Shown piece by piece: positions 51,661-62,150 of a DNA stretch of 64,000 bases. The stretch is from the NCBI RefSeq assembly GCF_027596085.1, contig NC_072469.1:15134238-15198237 (forward strand), given 5' to 3'. The notes beneath the pieces are model-generated. The model saw nothing but the letters and a program-made list of their open reading frames with translations. It did no database searches and had not been told where the DNA came from. Numbering within the stretch: the stretch's first letter is position 1; every line of letters begins with the position of its first letter. Position numbers and translations under genes: made by a program. Source of the DNA: Anoplopoma fimbria (lineage: Eukaryota; Chordata; Actinopteri; Perciformes; Anoplopomatidae).

Positions 51661-54635
51661 AGTAGTTGAAGTGGAGAGCAAAAGGGAAATCAGATATCTG
51701 TATTTGATGCCAAATTCTAACCCCAGCTTCAACTCGAAGTGGCTTTTTATTATTAGGCAGACTTTCCCATCTCCAGTGAAGACACCAGTTTTGCAGGTGT
51801 GTTGCTGCTTATTTACCCCGATGGGTAGCTGAGGGAGGGGGGGGAGGCTAGAGAGCCCATGCTATGTCTCCAAGATTGACAGCTAGGGAGAATGTTTATG
51901 AAATAAACATGGGCCTGATGCAATGCTCAGAACCCCGCTCTGCAGTGGCCTATCCTCCCCCCTCATCTTTCTTTCATTCTTTCCATCTTTCTGCAATACA
52001 TAAACACACACACACTCACACGTTCCCCAGAGCTGTGATTACAAAGGTGCTCATGGGCCTAATAGGGTCAAACAGAGTGTAAATCAATGGTAAAGCCTTC
52101 TCTCCAGAACCTACTGCCGAAGGACAGGCTCCAGCACTGAAGTCCGTCACTCTGCTCCACACCGGCAGCTACAGCATATAACATGTGTATCAAGTTACAC
52201 TGTTACTGAAATTGCTGTGGAAGGAATTTGAAAGTACAAATGTTACGGACTGGATGATGATAAATGTTGCAGAGGGTGCCCTGACCCACTGCTTATCAGT
52301 GCTGAAGACGAGTATGATGGATTGAGATCATGGCCTCTTTAGAAACTCACGGTACTTTCCTGAACTTTTATGACACAGACACATGCTTAACTCCTCCAAA
52401 GTGTCAACTGGACCAAATCCTGTTAGAAATGAACTTTTTTCTATTTTTATGCCTTAGAATTTTTTTTTTTTTTAAACAATCTATTGCCAATAAAGCCCTA
52501 TTTAATAGATCAACTTCTTTATTCTTCTTTCTTCTCACTTTAGTGTATAACATAACTGCAGCTTTTATTACATTTTTCTTCTTTTTTCTATCAGTTTCAA
52601 TTATTTAATATTAATTGATTGTGAAATATGCATAATCTTGTCATTTATATATATACTGTAAACAGATGCAGACCCATCCTCAACAGGATTTTTTAAATAT
52701 TTTGCAGGCACATAGCCAGGAATCGACAGGTCTAACCTCAGATTTGCCTCAGCAGTCTCAAAAAGATGGTGTAGACCAGTAGATGTAAGGATTGTGATGC
52801 ATTATTTAGAGATAAATATCAAGGACTTATGTTTTCTTAAATACTTTCAATAACCATCCGAGGCCATACAAGAGACAATCTTTGTTAAATAAAAAAAAAA
52901 AGGGTGATTCTTATTGTCAGTAGCACCTGCCCTCGGAGACAACATGGGTTCATAAATTATTACATTAGACACTTGGCATTGTGCTTGTTGGCTGACTTGA
53001 AGTGCTGTGGAAAGGCTAATGATGGCTCTGCATGTTTTTCCAGCAGCCTGCAAATTACTGTGTTTTCTGGAAAGTCAATACACAGCCAAAATAGAAGGTG
53101 GGCTGAAAGAAATATCTGTTTTTCGGGTGTAATGAAAATGCCATGTCTGATAATACCTGATTGCTCCGTGTTTGCATAATACATAAGAAAGTATTGACAG
53201 CAATGAAAAAAGCTGAGTTGAGGATGGATATTTCAACAGCCAATCAATATGTTTTTGGTTTGTTTTAATCTTGGCCTTGAGTCGTTTCTCATCACAAATC
53301 AAGTGGTATTGAGGGAATAAATCACCTTAATATGCATTTAATTCCAAGAAGCAAAGACTGAGCTATCCCACTCAGGGCTCAACGCTTCACTGGCGTCCAA
53401 AACTCTGACTAATGTCCTGAGCAGCTCGGCGGTTGCTAAGAATAACAGGCCCCCGGTCACTGCAGAGTTTTGGCCTCTGTGTGCCATTATTCCCGCAAAC
53501 GACCGGAAAGAAAAGTCACTTGCTGGAGTAACGGCTCCCTGGACAGGAGGCTGTCCTGCAGGCTGTGAAATAGACACAGGTCGGTTGTTTGCCCATGCTG
53601 CGAGGAAGAAAGAGCACCAACATCCTGCTTGAGTGCTAACTAGTCCCTGTGTGTGTGTGTGATTGGTAGCGAGGGGTTTCTTTATAACGATGGATCCATG
53701 ATGGACGGTGGAACCTCGATTGGCTCCAGTGTCCTTTTTCTCAACAAGCAAAAGTTCATCTGGCTTAAAAATTCATTCAGTCCCGTGGTTTGAATGCTTT
53801 ACAGAGGCAGTTAACATGACTAATGGTGCTTTATTTTGCTTTCAGTCCTCTCTATGAAAATAAAACAGGAATCATTTTGGAATTTCTACAGAGTGAGAAT
53901 GAGCTGCCAATCTGAAACATTTGCACAGTAACAGATGTGACCTCAGTTTGTATTGTGTTCACTTGTATTCATTCTTAAAGTAACAGTTAGAATAAGTGAT
54001 CTCACTACCTGAGTCATATCCTCAAACTCAGCTGTGAATGTTATTTCCTCAGTAACATCTGTAATGTTTGCTTCGGTAATTGTTTGTGCCAAACTCCTAT
54101 AATTAAATATTTGTAGCTTCAGTTATACAAACATTTCTCTGGAGATGGAAACATTCAAATTTAATTGGGTGGAGACAAAACATGATTTTGGATTGCTAGC
54201 TAAACAAGAGTGAATGGCAAAAAGCAGATTGTCTCTACTAATCTTTTGAGAAAGTTCAGCCTGCAACGGTGGCTGTTGATCTTGTTCCAAACAGCCCATC
54301 AATCTGGTCTGCATGAATCCATCTTCAACAAATGTATTCTGGTTTGGATCAGCCTCCAGGACCAGAACAGGCTGCAGAGAAGATAATTGGCACCAACATG
54401 GGCAGAAAAATCTGATATATCCTACAATCTATCAATATCCATGTAATTAAAAATAATCCATATCTTCATTATATCCTGGCAAGCAACCCTGAATCGATAC
54501 TTTTCCTAGTGCTGCAATACAATTTGCAATAACCCACCACACATGAGCATGTTTGGGGAGAACTGATGTATCTTTCAGAGTTTCACCACATTTTACATTT
54601 TATGGACAGCTGAAGTTTATATAGGACATTGTCAC
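51661..54635. other. Non-coding sequence, no gene supported
   Basis: Mostly unique. 53,340-53,750 is GC-richer and open on both strands (137 codons minus; about 95 codons plus without a start), with no domain and no convincing splice sites, so it is not called. T-runs lie near 52,458 and an A-run near 52,890. Confidence 0.35.
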
Positions 54636-54693
54636 CATCATCGTCATCATCATCATCATCATCATCATCGTCATCATCATCATCATCATCATC
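54636..54693. repeat. (CAT)n microsatellite with CGT interruptions
   Basis: About nineteen ATC triplets, interrupted by 'cgtc' near 54,642 and 54,669. Confidence 0.95.
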
Positions 54694-55734
54694 TTTACTT
54701 CAGGTCTTCAGTGCTGATATGTGTCTACACCAAGCACTGTCCTGTACCACAGCACTGCCCAGAGATGCTATTACAACTTCACTACTGACTAGACTCACCT
54801 GAGAAATAGTCCCTGGTTGGCAAGCTGTGATCCCACTAATGTTCCCATTTCCTTGGCCAAAATAGCTAACAGCACCACTGTCATTCAACGTACTGTCTTG
54901 ATGTCATATTTTAACACGCACGACTCGCCTCTCCGACAATCATTAACATTCATTCCACCTTTACTGTGACTAATTGGTTTAGCGGGCTCATTCTCTCATT
55001 GAGTTGTGTGAAGTTTTAGAGTAGCATAAGTGCTTTTCAATGTCAAACTGGAACTCCAGTCAGTAGATGTCTCAGCGATCGATGAAAAATTAAGCATCTA
55101 TCATCTTCTGTAGCTCCAAACTCACATGGACAGAATCCTGCAGGTCATGAGACTGTACTCCACTGTACCTTACCGCTGTAATGATCTGCTGCAGCAGTTC
55201 ACTTTGCAGGGTATTGCATCATGATCAGCGATATCATGAACCATGACAGACAGCCAGAGGGGCACTTAGATTCTGCATTCTCAGCTTCATGTCATTTTGC
55301 TTTATCAGATAAGGCTCCAGCAATGAATGTAAAAGGCCAACACAGGGCTGTCATGACCTCAAAACTCATTTCACATCAGTGAAACATTTTTCTCCTATTT
55401 CAGTGTTGTGCAGATTTTAAACTCCATGATGATGATTCACTATCTCAGTGCTTGCTGTAAATATGAGGAGCTTGGTTTTTAGGCTTATTATGATAAGCTA
55501 AGCTTCCAAATAGGTTTTAACTGCAGCACAAGATTTCAAAACCTAAATGACTAGAATTATGGCCATAGTTATGACTCCTATATATATAAATATGCAATTG
55601 CTTAACTCATGTGATACGATTGAAAGCTCCAGAAAAGCTTCTTAAGGTCTTTGACCTGTGATTGTTTTATCAACTATTGAAACTGTTTCAAAGGGTAAAA
55701 AAACAACTTTGAAACTACCACTTAAATATGAAAC
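54694..55734. other. Non-coding sequence, nothing recognised
   Basis: AT-leaning and unique apart from 'atgataagctaagctt' near 55,490, which may be repeat-derived. Confidence 0.35.
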
Positions 55735-56045
55735 TACAGCTAGAACACAGTTAGTTTAGCATAAAGAATGGGAGCAGGTAGAAACAGCTAAGTTTAGCTC
55801 AGTAGTCACCATGTTAGAAGCCCTTTTGAGTCAACAGAAATGCTCCCAATCTTGTATTTAACACCTGTTATCCGTCCAAGACGGCAAGAGCTCAACGAGA
55901 ACGAGCAATTGAGAGGGGCGTGGTTAAAGGAAACGCTAGTGCACTAGGCAGTCAAACAATTTTGGCTTCATGTGCCACTGAGCATTTTTCATAGGAATGG
56001 TATGGGCCAAACGCTATGTCCAGTTCTATTCTATACATCCAAGGG
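55735..56045. mobile_element. Two adjoining old repeat fragments
   Basis: 55,747-55,800 ('agttagtttagcataaagaatggg', 'gtagaaacagctaagtttagctc') is a degraded relative of the 41,386-41,600 repeat. 55,860-56,045 ('ggcttcatgtgccactgagc', 'cataggaatgg', 'ttctattctatacatcc', 'ggggcgtggtta') resembles a second teleost family in reverse orientation. The second assignment rests on memory of word order. Confidence 0.5.
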
Positions 56046-57647
56046 CTAAGGTAGTTAGCTTGCAAAGTATCTTGCTGCAATGTTTAGCTTCACATTGATT
56101 GGAAACTAAATTCTCAAACTATTCTTTTCTAAGATCTCAGAAAAAATAAAATTCTATGTGATATGAGAAAAAGTTTCAGAACAGCTCCTAAATAGATCTT
56201 GAGGTGCTATTGCTCACCACCACTGAAAGTTTTAACGGTAGACTAAATTCTATTTAGAAATGCAAAATTTAGTATGACACCTCTGGGACGTGCCTGAACT
56301 GCACAATAGCACATGCATTTTCACTCTTGTGGAGTTTTTACGGCTTTTGACTAAAGCCTGGTCCAATTAAGAGAGCTTGCGTGTACAGCATGCAGATCTG
56401 AAAGTGGTTCGGGGGCCTCTAATGCTGCAGGACACGGGGGAGGTGGGGGCGTCTCACCCTGGCCCAACTCCAATTACACTGCTTCTAAAGTTCGTACTGT
56501 AAAATTTCCATAATTCTCCCACAGGCCCAATGATGAGTGCAAAGCAATATTTCTGGCAGGAGTAAAATAACCAACACAAGGGAATCTCCCTTTAAGAAAA
56601 CCTGAGGGGGCAAAGCAGTAAATTTCAGCTACTTTTACGGTGGTGTTTTCAAGATCTGAGGAAATTGAATACAGTGCTGATATAGCCTGGACGCTTATTA
56701 AGACCAGCCTTTTGTAATAGGAGAGAGACTTGTTCTACAGCAGGTAGACCTGCCAAGAAAGAAATTTCACTGAAGCGGCAACACCAGACCTAGAAGTGGT
56801 GGGACAAGAGGATTACTCACAACCTGTAACATGAGTGGACAAAAGAATGGCAGTGCTCCTTTCCAAGTCTTTCCTACCAGGCTTTTTGCCCTGGCTGTAA
56901 AGGTTTATGAATTCTCTAATTTGACAGTTCTTTGTGTAATATATGGCTGATTTCTGCTCAAAGCTAACAATGACGTTACTGCTCTCATGAACAGGAAATA
57001 TTTACTTAGAAAACATTAACTGGGATTGCTCAAATTAATCTAACCAAGCTTTCTTGTCTTGTACAGCCGTTAAAAGTTTTACTGTTCAATAAAGAGCAAT
57101 TGCGGTGAGGCAAAGCCAGGCTGTATTTACCTGACAAAGTGACATAGCTAATAAAAAAAAACGCCTTTCTGTGTATTTTTCCAGCCTGCCGAACTACTAT
57201 CGGTTGCACAAGTACAACTCTGTTTTCTAAATGGTTTCCTGGGAAACGTACTGTATGTAGTGCTGTCCAATTACAAGTAACATACCTGCCAAAATTAGCT
57301 GTTTAAATCCTTTGTTAATATAGGTATTACTACTTTGTGCTATTGTTCATGAAAAGATGGAAGTCATATTTCAGAGTTGGTATTGTTCTTGAAGTTTAGA
57401 ATGACAGGGAGATATCCAAATGTGTTTATTTAACCAACGCTATTGTTTTTAAACTGCTTTTTGATCAAGGGTCAGATGTGGCGACCATATCTCATAGTGC
57501 CTCTATTACCTCAATATAAAGGGGTCATACATAAGGAAGCTTACGTTAGTTTAATCTGTTAGCTACACACTGGTTATTTGGTAGTTACTGTTACAAATAT
57601 ACGTGACACCTAATCTATACGGAAGAAGTAGTTTGTGTGTTGCAACT
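56046..57647. other. Non-coding sequence, nothing recognised
   Basis: AT-leaning, with no frame above 60 codons. 56,340-56,700 is somewhat GC-richer. Confidence 0.4.
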
Positions 57648-58140
57648 AAAGCTGAGTATCGGTACTTGACACATAGGCATTGACCAAGATAACCTAGTCC
57701 CAAGTAGTATCAAAAGTTCTCCGGTCAAACGATACCTGAAATCGATCATTTTTGAACCCCGATCTAGAAAATAATGACTATTTGTATGGTTTTGCTTGAA
57801 ACCAATCAACCCAAGTGTTCCTTCATTCTCTCCAAACACAGAGATGTCTGAGCTGGTGGTTAGCAGCTAACATTGCTGACAGCGAGAATAGCGCAAACAA
57901 CAGCAACAGTGCTGGCCGAGCTAACAGTTTACCTGGGCAGGATGTAGAGGGTTATCTTCGTGCTTCCGCGGTAACCGCAGTATGGGTGCTGTGCAGTGCA
58001 GTGATGGTTAGCTAGCTAGCCAATGGGACACATACAGAGTTACCAATAACATAATGGGTATGGAAGTTCTCTAGTGTTATCGGTATCACTTCATGGGAAT
58101 GGTACAAATGCTGGTATTGTATTTTTTTAGACAATACCAA
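57648..58140. mobile_element. Probable interspersed DNA element with 'GTATCGGTA' words
   Basis: 'gctgagtatcggtacttg' at the left, 'agtatcaaaagttctccgg', 'aaacgatacctgaaatcg', 'ttagcagctaacattg', and 'gttatcggtatcactt', 'tggtattgta', 'acaataccaag' at the right. Repeated GTATCGGTA-like words and their partial complements near both ends resemble a common teleost repeat. No clean terminal repeats were found. 'ttagctagctagcc' near 58,009 is a short AGCT tandem within it. Confidence 0.45.
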
Positions 58141-58405
58141 GGCTATTTCCACCCTTTTCAACCAATTTTAGGTAATAACAGTAGTAGTTCATTAATGTCC
58201 ATTTAGCTTCGTCACGGAAGTGTTTACTCAGTTTGACCTCATTAACAGCTGTCGCAGACGTTCCTGATCATTAATATTTTCCGGAATGGAGTTCGATTTC
58301 AAACAAACCCTTTTCAGCTTTATATTAGCGACAGCATATCGGTGCTGTAGAACTGCACCTAAGGAGCACTTATATGTAGGTTTTAGTTTTTGAAGCAACA
58401 CTAAC
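58141..58405. other. Non-coding sequence
   Basis: Nothing recognised. It would be the downstream intron if the next minus-strand feature is an exon. Confidence 0.4.
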
Positions 58406-58642
58406 CTGCTTTTTAGCGTACCCAGCCTCAGCTTGGCGTGTTTGGTTTGGTAAAGGAGGTGACGTTATGTCAATGGGCACGTGGAAGATTATGGTTGGCA
58501 CCACTCGCCTCTGGCCTGGAGGCTCTCTGGGACGCAGCTGGGACCTCGGCTCAGGTGGAATGAGGCCATAGCAGTCATGCGAGACGTGGGTCGGTGGGGA
58601 CGGAGACACACAGCAGCTCCACAGGTTATTGTCCCATAGCTG
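58406..58642 (-). CDS. Possible internal coding exon, 79 codons; weak call
   Basis: On the minus strand, 79 codons without a stop lie between an AG (58,644-58,643) and a donor-like CAG|GTTAGT (GT at 58,405-58,404), phase 0 at both ends. The peptide is of ordinary composition: a Pro-rich start (PSPPTHVSHDCYGLIPPEP), a basic middle (RPREPPGQRR), a hydrophobic strand (VVPTIIFHVPIDI) and a polar end (AEAGYAKKQ). Against it: the acceptor lacks a good pyrimidine tract (a CA repeat precedes it), a second frame overlaps on the same strand, and I recognise no family. A chance frame is quite possible. Confidence 0.22.
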
Positions 58643-58711
58643 CTTCTCATTGTGCACATGTGTGTGTGTGTGCGCACATGACGGCATGTCTGCTTAAGAC
58701 ATTAAGGACCT

Positions 58712-58815
58712 GGGCCTGTATTTATCAAAGTCTTAAAAGTGAAGTTTTGTACTTAAGTGCTGTGCTTTAACTCCTTTTCACAAACCTAATACAAAAGGTC
58801 ACTTTAAGTTAGTTA
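58712..58815 (+). repeat. MITE-like fragment beginning GGGCCTGTATTTAT
   Basis: 'gggcctgtatttatcaaag', 'cttttcacaaacctaatac' and 'aaaaggtcactttaag' follow the order of a short DNA-transposon-like family common in teleosts. The opposite end was not found. Confidence 0.45.
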
Positions 58816-61162
58816 AGAGTAGATGCTTGATGAGAAAGAGACCGATGTACAGAGTTTGAAAGAGCACACAGAGTGATTGAATACTATGAGGCATTTTAAT
58901 GATTTCTGAGGAGAATTAGTGTTTATGGCAGATGTTAACCTTTACTATCTAGTTCACCAGCGTTGACAGACAGCCTGTGGCCTGTGTAATAATCATGTAG
59001 AGCCATAAATATTTGAAATTATTTCTGGTCTAATCTCTTCAAAAGCTTATATACCATTATCTCTTATTTTTCTATGTTGGTAATGTGTAATGTGTGTATG
59101 TAAAATTGTGACATTTATTCATGTACTTACTGACTCACAATATATGCTTATTCCCAGAACACTTCCTTCCTTAAAATAATCCCCACACAGACTCGACTAT
59201 AACCTTTACATAATCCTTTTTAGTGTGGATCTGTATGGGCACATGATGCTGCCTATTTGACCCCCTCCACCACTGAACAAGGGGAGGATGAGCAGAACTT
59301 GGGCGCAGAAAAACATACATATTTCCCCTCTTTCACAAAAAAATGAGGATTTTTGTTTTTTGCTTTTTTGTATTTAGTTTTCCAGAATGAACGCTGAATG
59401 AACAGATGACATTTATACGTGATGCAATCATTTTCCATGGAATATTTTTTGTCAGAACTTGTCAATGGGGTGTCTTTTTTGTTCATCTTATTTCTTATTA
59501 TTTCATTCCAACTTAATATTTTTTAAGAAATAATTATTTGTTGTTATACTGAAAATATTAAGGATTTCACACAAATAAAACTTAAAAAAACTTTAAATTA
59601 TGTTTTTGCAGATAAAAAAAGAATACATGATCATGCTGGAAATATTCACCGACCAAAATCATAACTTTTGCACAATAAGTACTTTTGAGTCCCCTACCTG
59701 ATTCGATACATATATGGCTGCATAGAAGGTGAGAAAAAGCATTAAAGAGTTCTAAACTAATATGCTTTGAAAAATAGTTGCATGCAAGTGTTGCACGTAG
59801 ACATAGTATTATGTCATTATGCATCCTACTTTCCATAAAACTGTTTTTATTCTGCAGTGTCTACCATAGTGATGATCATATTCATGCTTACAAATGTATT
59901 TTCCAGAGCGCATTGTTTGAAACCTGATTCTCTGGAAAAAGACACGCCTTACTAAAAGCTGTGAAATGGGTTAATTTGCATGGGGAATAAATCAAATAAG
60001 TGTTATTGTTGTTGTCAAGATGAGCAATAATTTCACTGCAGCTTTTCATACTAGAAAGACTGAGTTTCTGAGCCACTATTTAGGTTAAAGTAACAGTCTG
60101 GTTTTACTTTATCGCCAGAGCAGTCTTGGGAGTGTGCCGAGGGAAGTGAGCTGTGCACGTCCTCCAGAAGGCTCCATAATGCATCCTAGAGGCCCAAACA
60201 TAAACCACCCAGCGCACGTTGCACAACCCCAAAGGAAATGTAGAGCTTGAGATAAGAGTCTGAAAAAACATTCCATTTTTTCTTTGCTCGTGGGTCGGTT
60301 TATTTCCAGCACTTAGTGTGTAAGGGTCAGAGTGAGCCATCCCATGGCAGAGGATGTTGTGTCTCTGGCTCCTTCCCAGGCTTGTTTCTGCTTACATAAA
60401 AATGTGTCACAACAGGCAGGAAATGATGACAAAGTGATGTAACCAGCGATCCCACTTAAACCGCAACATGCTGCCTTCCCAGCAGGAGCACTTATTCTCT
60501 TCCTGCACTTGAATGGGTCATGAAAAGAATTCACGTGTTTAGAGACCCTTTCTATATGTACAATAATCATTTTGGCCTGAAAACATACCCTCATTTTGCT
60601 TTTCAAAACACTTGAAATGGTTATTTCCTCGCCTAATATCCCTTTACAGGAAGAGATCAGGTATTTCCCCTCAAAAGCCCAAGGGGGAAAACATGAGAAA
60701 GCTTTCTGCTGATCACTCTCTTCATATATTGTTACATTGTCAACGGAAACGGTTGAGTGAGAGTGAGAAAAGCAACGCTGAGTGATTGATGTTAGTTTCC
60801 AGGTGATGTTCCCATAACAATTTCTTCGTTCAAAGACAATGAGATTCTTTGAAAAAGAAGAAAAAAAAAAAGGAAAATTCAGCCTAACTCTTGATTAGCC
60901 TCTATTTAATTCCTGATAAGCACTTGGATCAGGCGTCAGTATCGTCAGCTGGTAAGTGTACCGGCAAAAGAAAAAAAAAGTCTGAAACAGTATCTGAGAC
61001 ACACCTGCTCTTAGCAGGTCAGCTGGCCTGTGAAAATCAAGCCTCTTTTCATTGGCAGTGTTAAGGAAATCACACCGTGCCTTGTGCAAACCTCACATAA
61101 AGGCAGCCAGAACAGAAGGCCGGATTTGCTCTTTTGACCCTGTTGTGTCCTCGCTCCTTTAG
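58816..61162. other. AT-rich non-coding sequence, no gene supported
   Basis: No repeat or domain recognised. Frames of 60-97 codons lie mostly on the minus strand and lack splice context. A pyrimidine-rich acceptor-like tract ends at 61,162. Confidence 0.35.
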
Positions 61163-61291
61163 GTTTGCAATACTCCGAGCTCCGTGACTGTTTTCATCAA
61201 AGGAACACTTGCCTCCTCTGGAGACTCGCCCTTCCGTGGGAAGATGCACGGCGAGACATATCCGCAACACGATCCGCTGGCCATCCATTGA
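61163..61291 (+). CDS. Possible short terminal exon; weak call
   Basis: A good 3' splice acceptor ('ttgtgtcctcgctcctttag', AG at 61,161-61,162) opens a 42-codon frame that ends at TGA 61,289-61,291. The peptide (VCNTPSSVTVFIKG, then TLASSGDSPFRGKMHGETYP) has balanced composition and mostly G/C third positions. A second frame is open through the same stretch, up to a donor-like CAG|GTATTT near 61,335. No family is recognised and there is no linked upstream exon in view, so chance remains a fair explanation. Confidence 0.18.
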   Translation, partial: VCNTPSSVTVFIKGTLASSGDSPFRGKMHGETYPQHDPLAIH

Positions 61292-61535
61292 TTACAATGT
61301 TATTTGTACGCATGGATCATAGAGTTTGTATGCAGGTATTTGTCTTGTTTGCAAATGAAACCTGATGAGGAAAATTAACTTAACTATTATACTTTAAAAT
61401 ACTCTTAAATGTGAAATGTAAATTTGAGTATTTTCTTTCTAAAATCTATTTATCTTAGTCTTTAAAAATTAATTTGGGCAATTACACTTTTTTATTAGTC
61501 GTGCTAGCTACAAGATTTATTGCCTTTTTTTAACG
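61292..61535. other. AT-rich non-coding sequence
   Basis: Nothing recognised. Confidence 0.4.
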
Positions 61536-62150
61536 TATTCATTGTCCCCATAGGATAATACCTATTGGCTTTGGTGATCCACTGACTTTCCCTCCAGTGG
61601 CCCTATGAAGTTAACATTGGCAGTTTTGTCTCATCTGGATTTCCTTTATAAATACATTCAGACATTAAAGGTGCTAAACACAAAATCAAGAGTATATCTA
61701 TGCCTCTCAACAGCTCTCAATATGGGCGATGGCTGAGCCGGCAGCTTGCAGCTAACAGTGCATTACCGGTTTACTCCTTTAAACCTTTACCAAGCAAATG
61801 GTTGTCTGAGGTTTTATTTATGTTCTGAATATTATAGAGAACATTTAACGTCTCACTCAGGATGCATTTTGAATTATTTCTGATTAACTTATCATCTTGT
61901 GCTTTCATCAGGTCAAAGTTTTGAATTCCTAATGACATTCCCATCAACCTTAGCTGTACTTCGTGTTTACTGCCAATTAGCAAATGTTAGCATGCTTACA
62001 TGCTAAACAAAAATGGTGAACATGGCACACATGATACCTCTAAACATCAGCATGTTAGCATAGTCAGTGTGTTTTACATTAGCATTTCACTCAAAGCACT
62101 GCTTTGCCTCAGTACAGCCTCACAGAGCCACTAGCATAGCTGTAGAAGTC
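61536..62150 (+). mobile_element. 'TTAGCATGCTAA' repeat, nearly full distal half, split by an insertion
   Basis: The left part 61,536-61,630 has 'attgtccccataggat' and 'ctttggtgatccactgac'. The right part 61,880-62,150 continues with 'atcttgtgctttcatcaggtc', 'ctaatgacattcccatcaa', 'agctgtacttcgtgttta', TAGCAAATGTTAGCATGCT (61,978-61,996), 'aacatcagcatgttagcat', 'cagtacagcctcacagag' and 'ctagcatagctgtagaagtc'. About 250 bp between the two parts do not fit the family. This is the clearest copy in the window of the segment containing TTAGCATGC. Confidence 0.8.
61675..61782. mobile_element. Possible small TTAA-flanked MITE nested in the repeat
   Basis: The left end reads TTAAAGGTGCTAAAC; the right end, read inward, is TTAAAGGAGTAAAC, equal except for about two differences. 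TTAA at both ends would fit a piggyBac-type insertion. The interior has 'ctgagccggcagcttgcagctaac', known to me from teleost repeats. At 108 bp with a short imperfect terminal repeat this could still be coincidence. Confidence 0.35.

Noticed and set aside
53338..53751. 137-codon minus-strand frame with an overlapping open plus-strand frame
   Set aside because: Both strands are open because stop codons are rare in this GC-richer patch. No domain, and no convincing splice sites.
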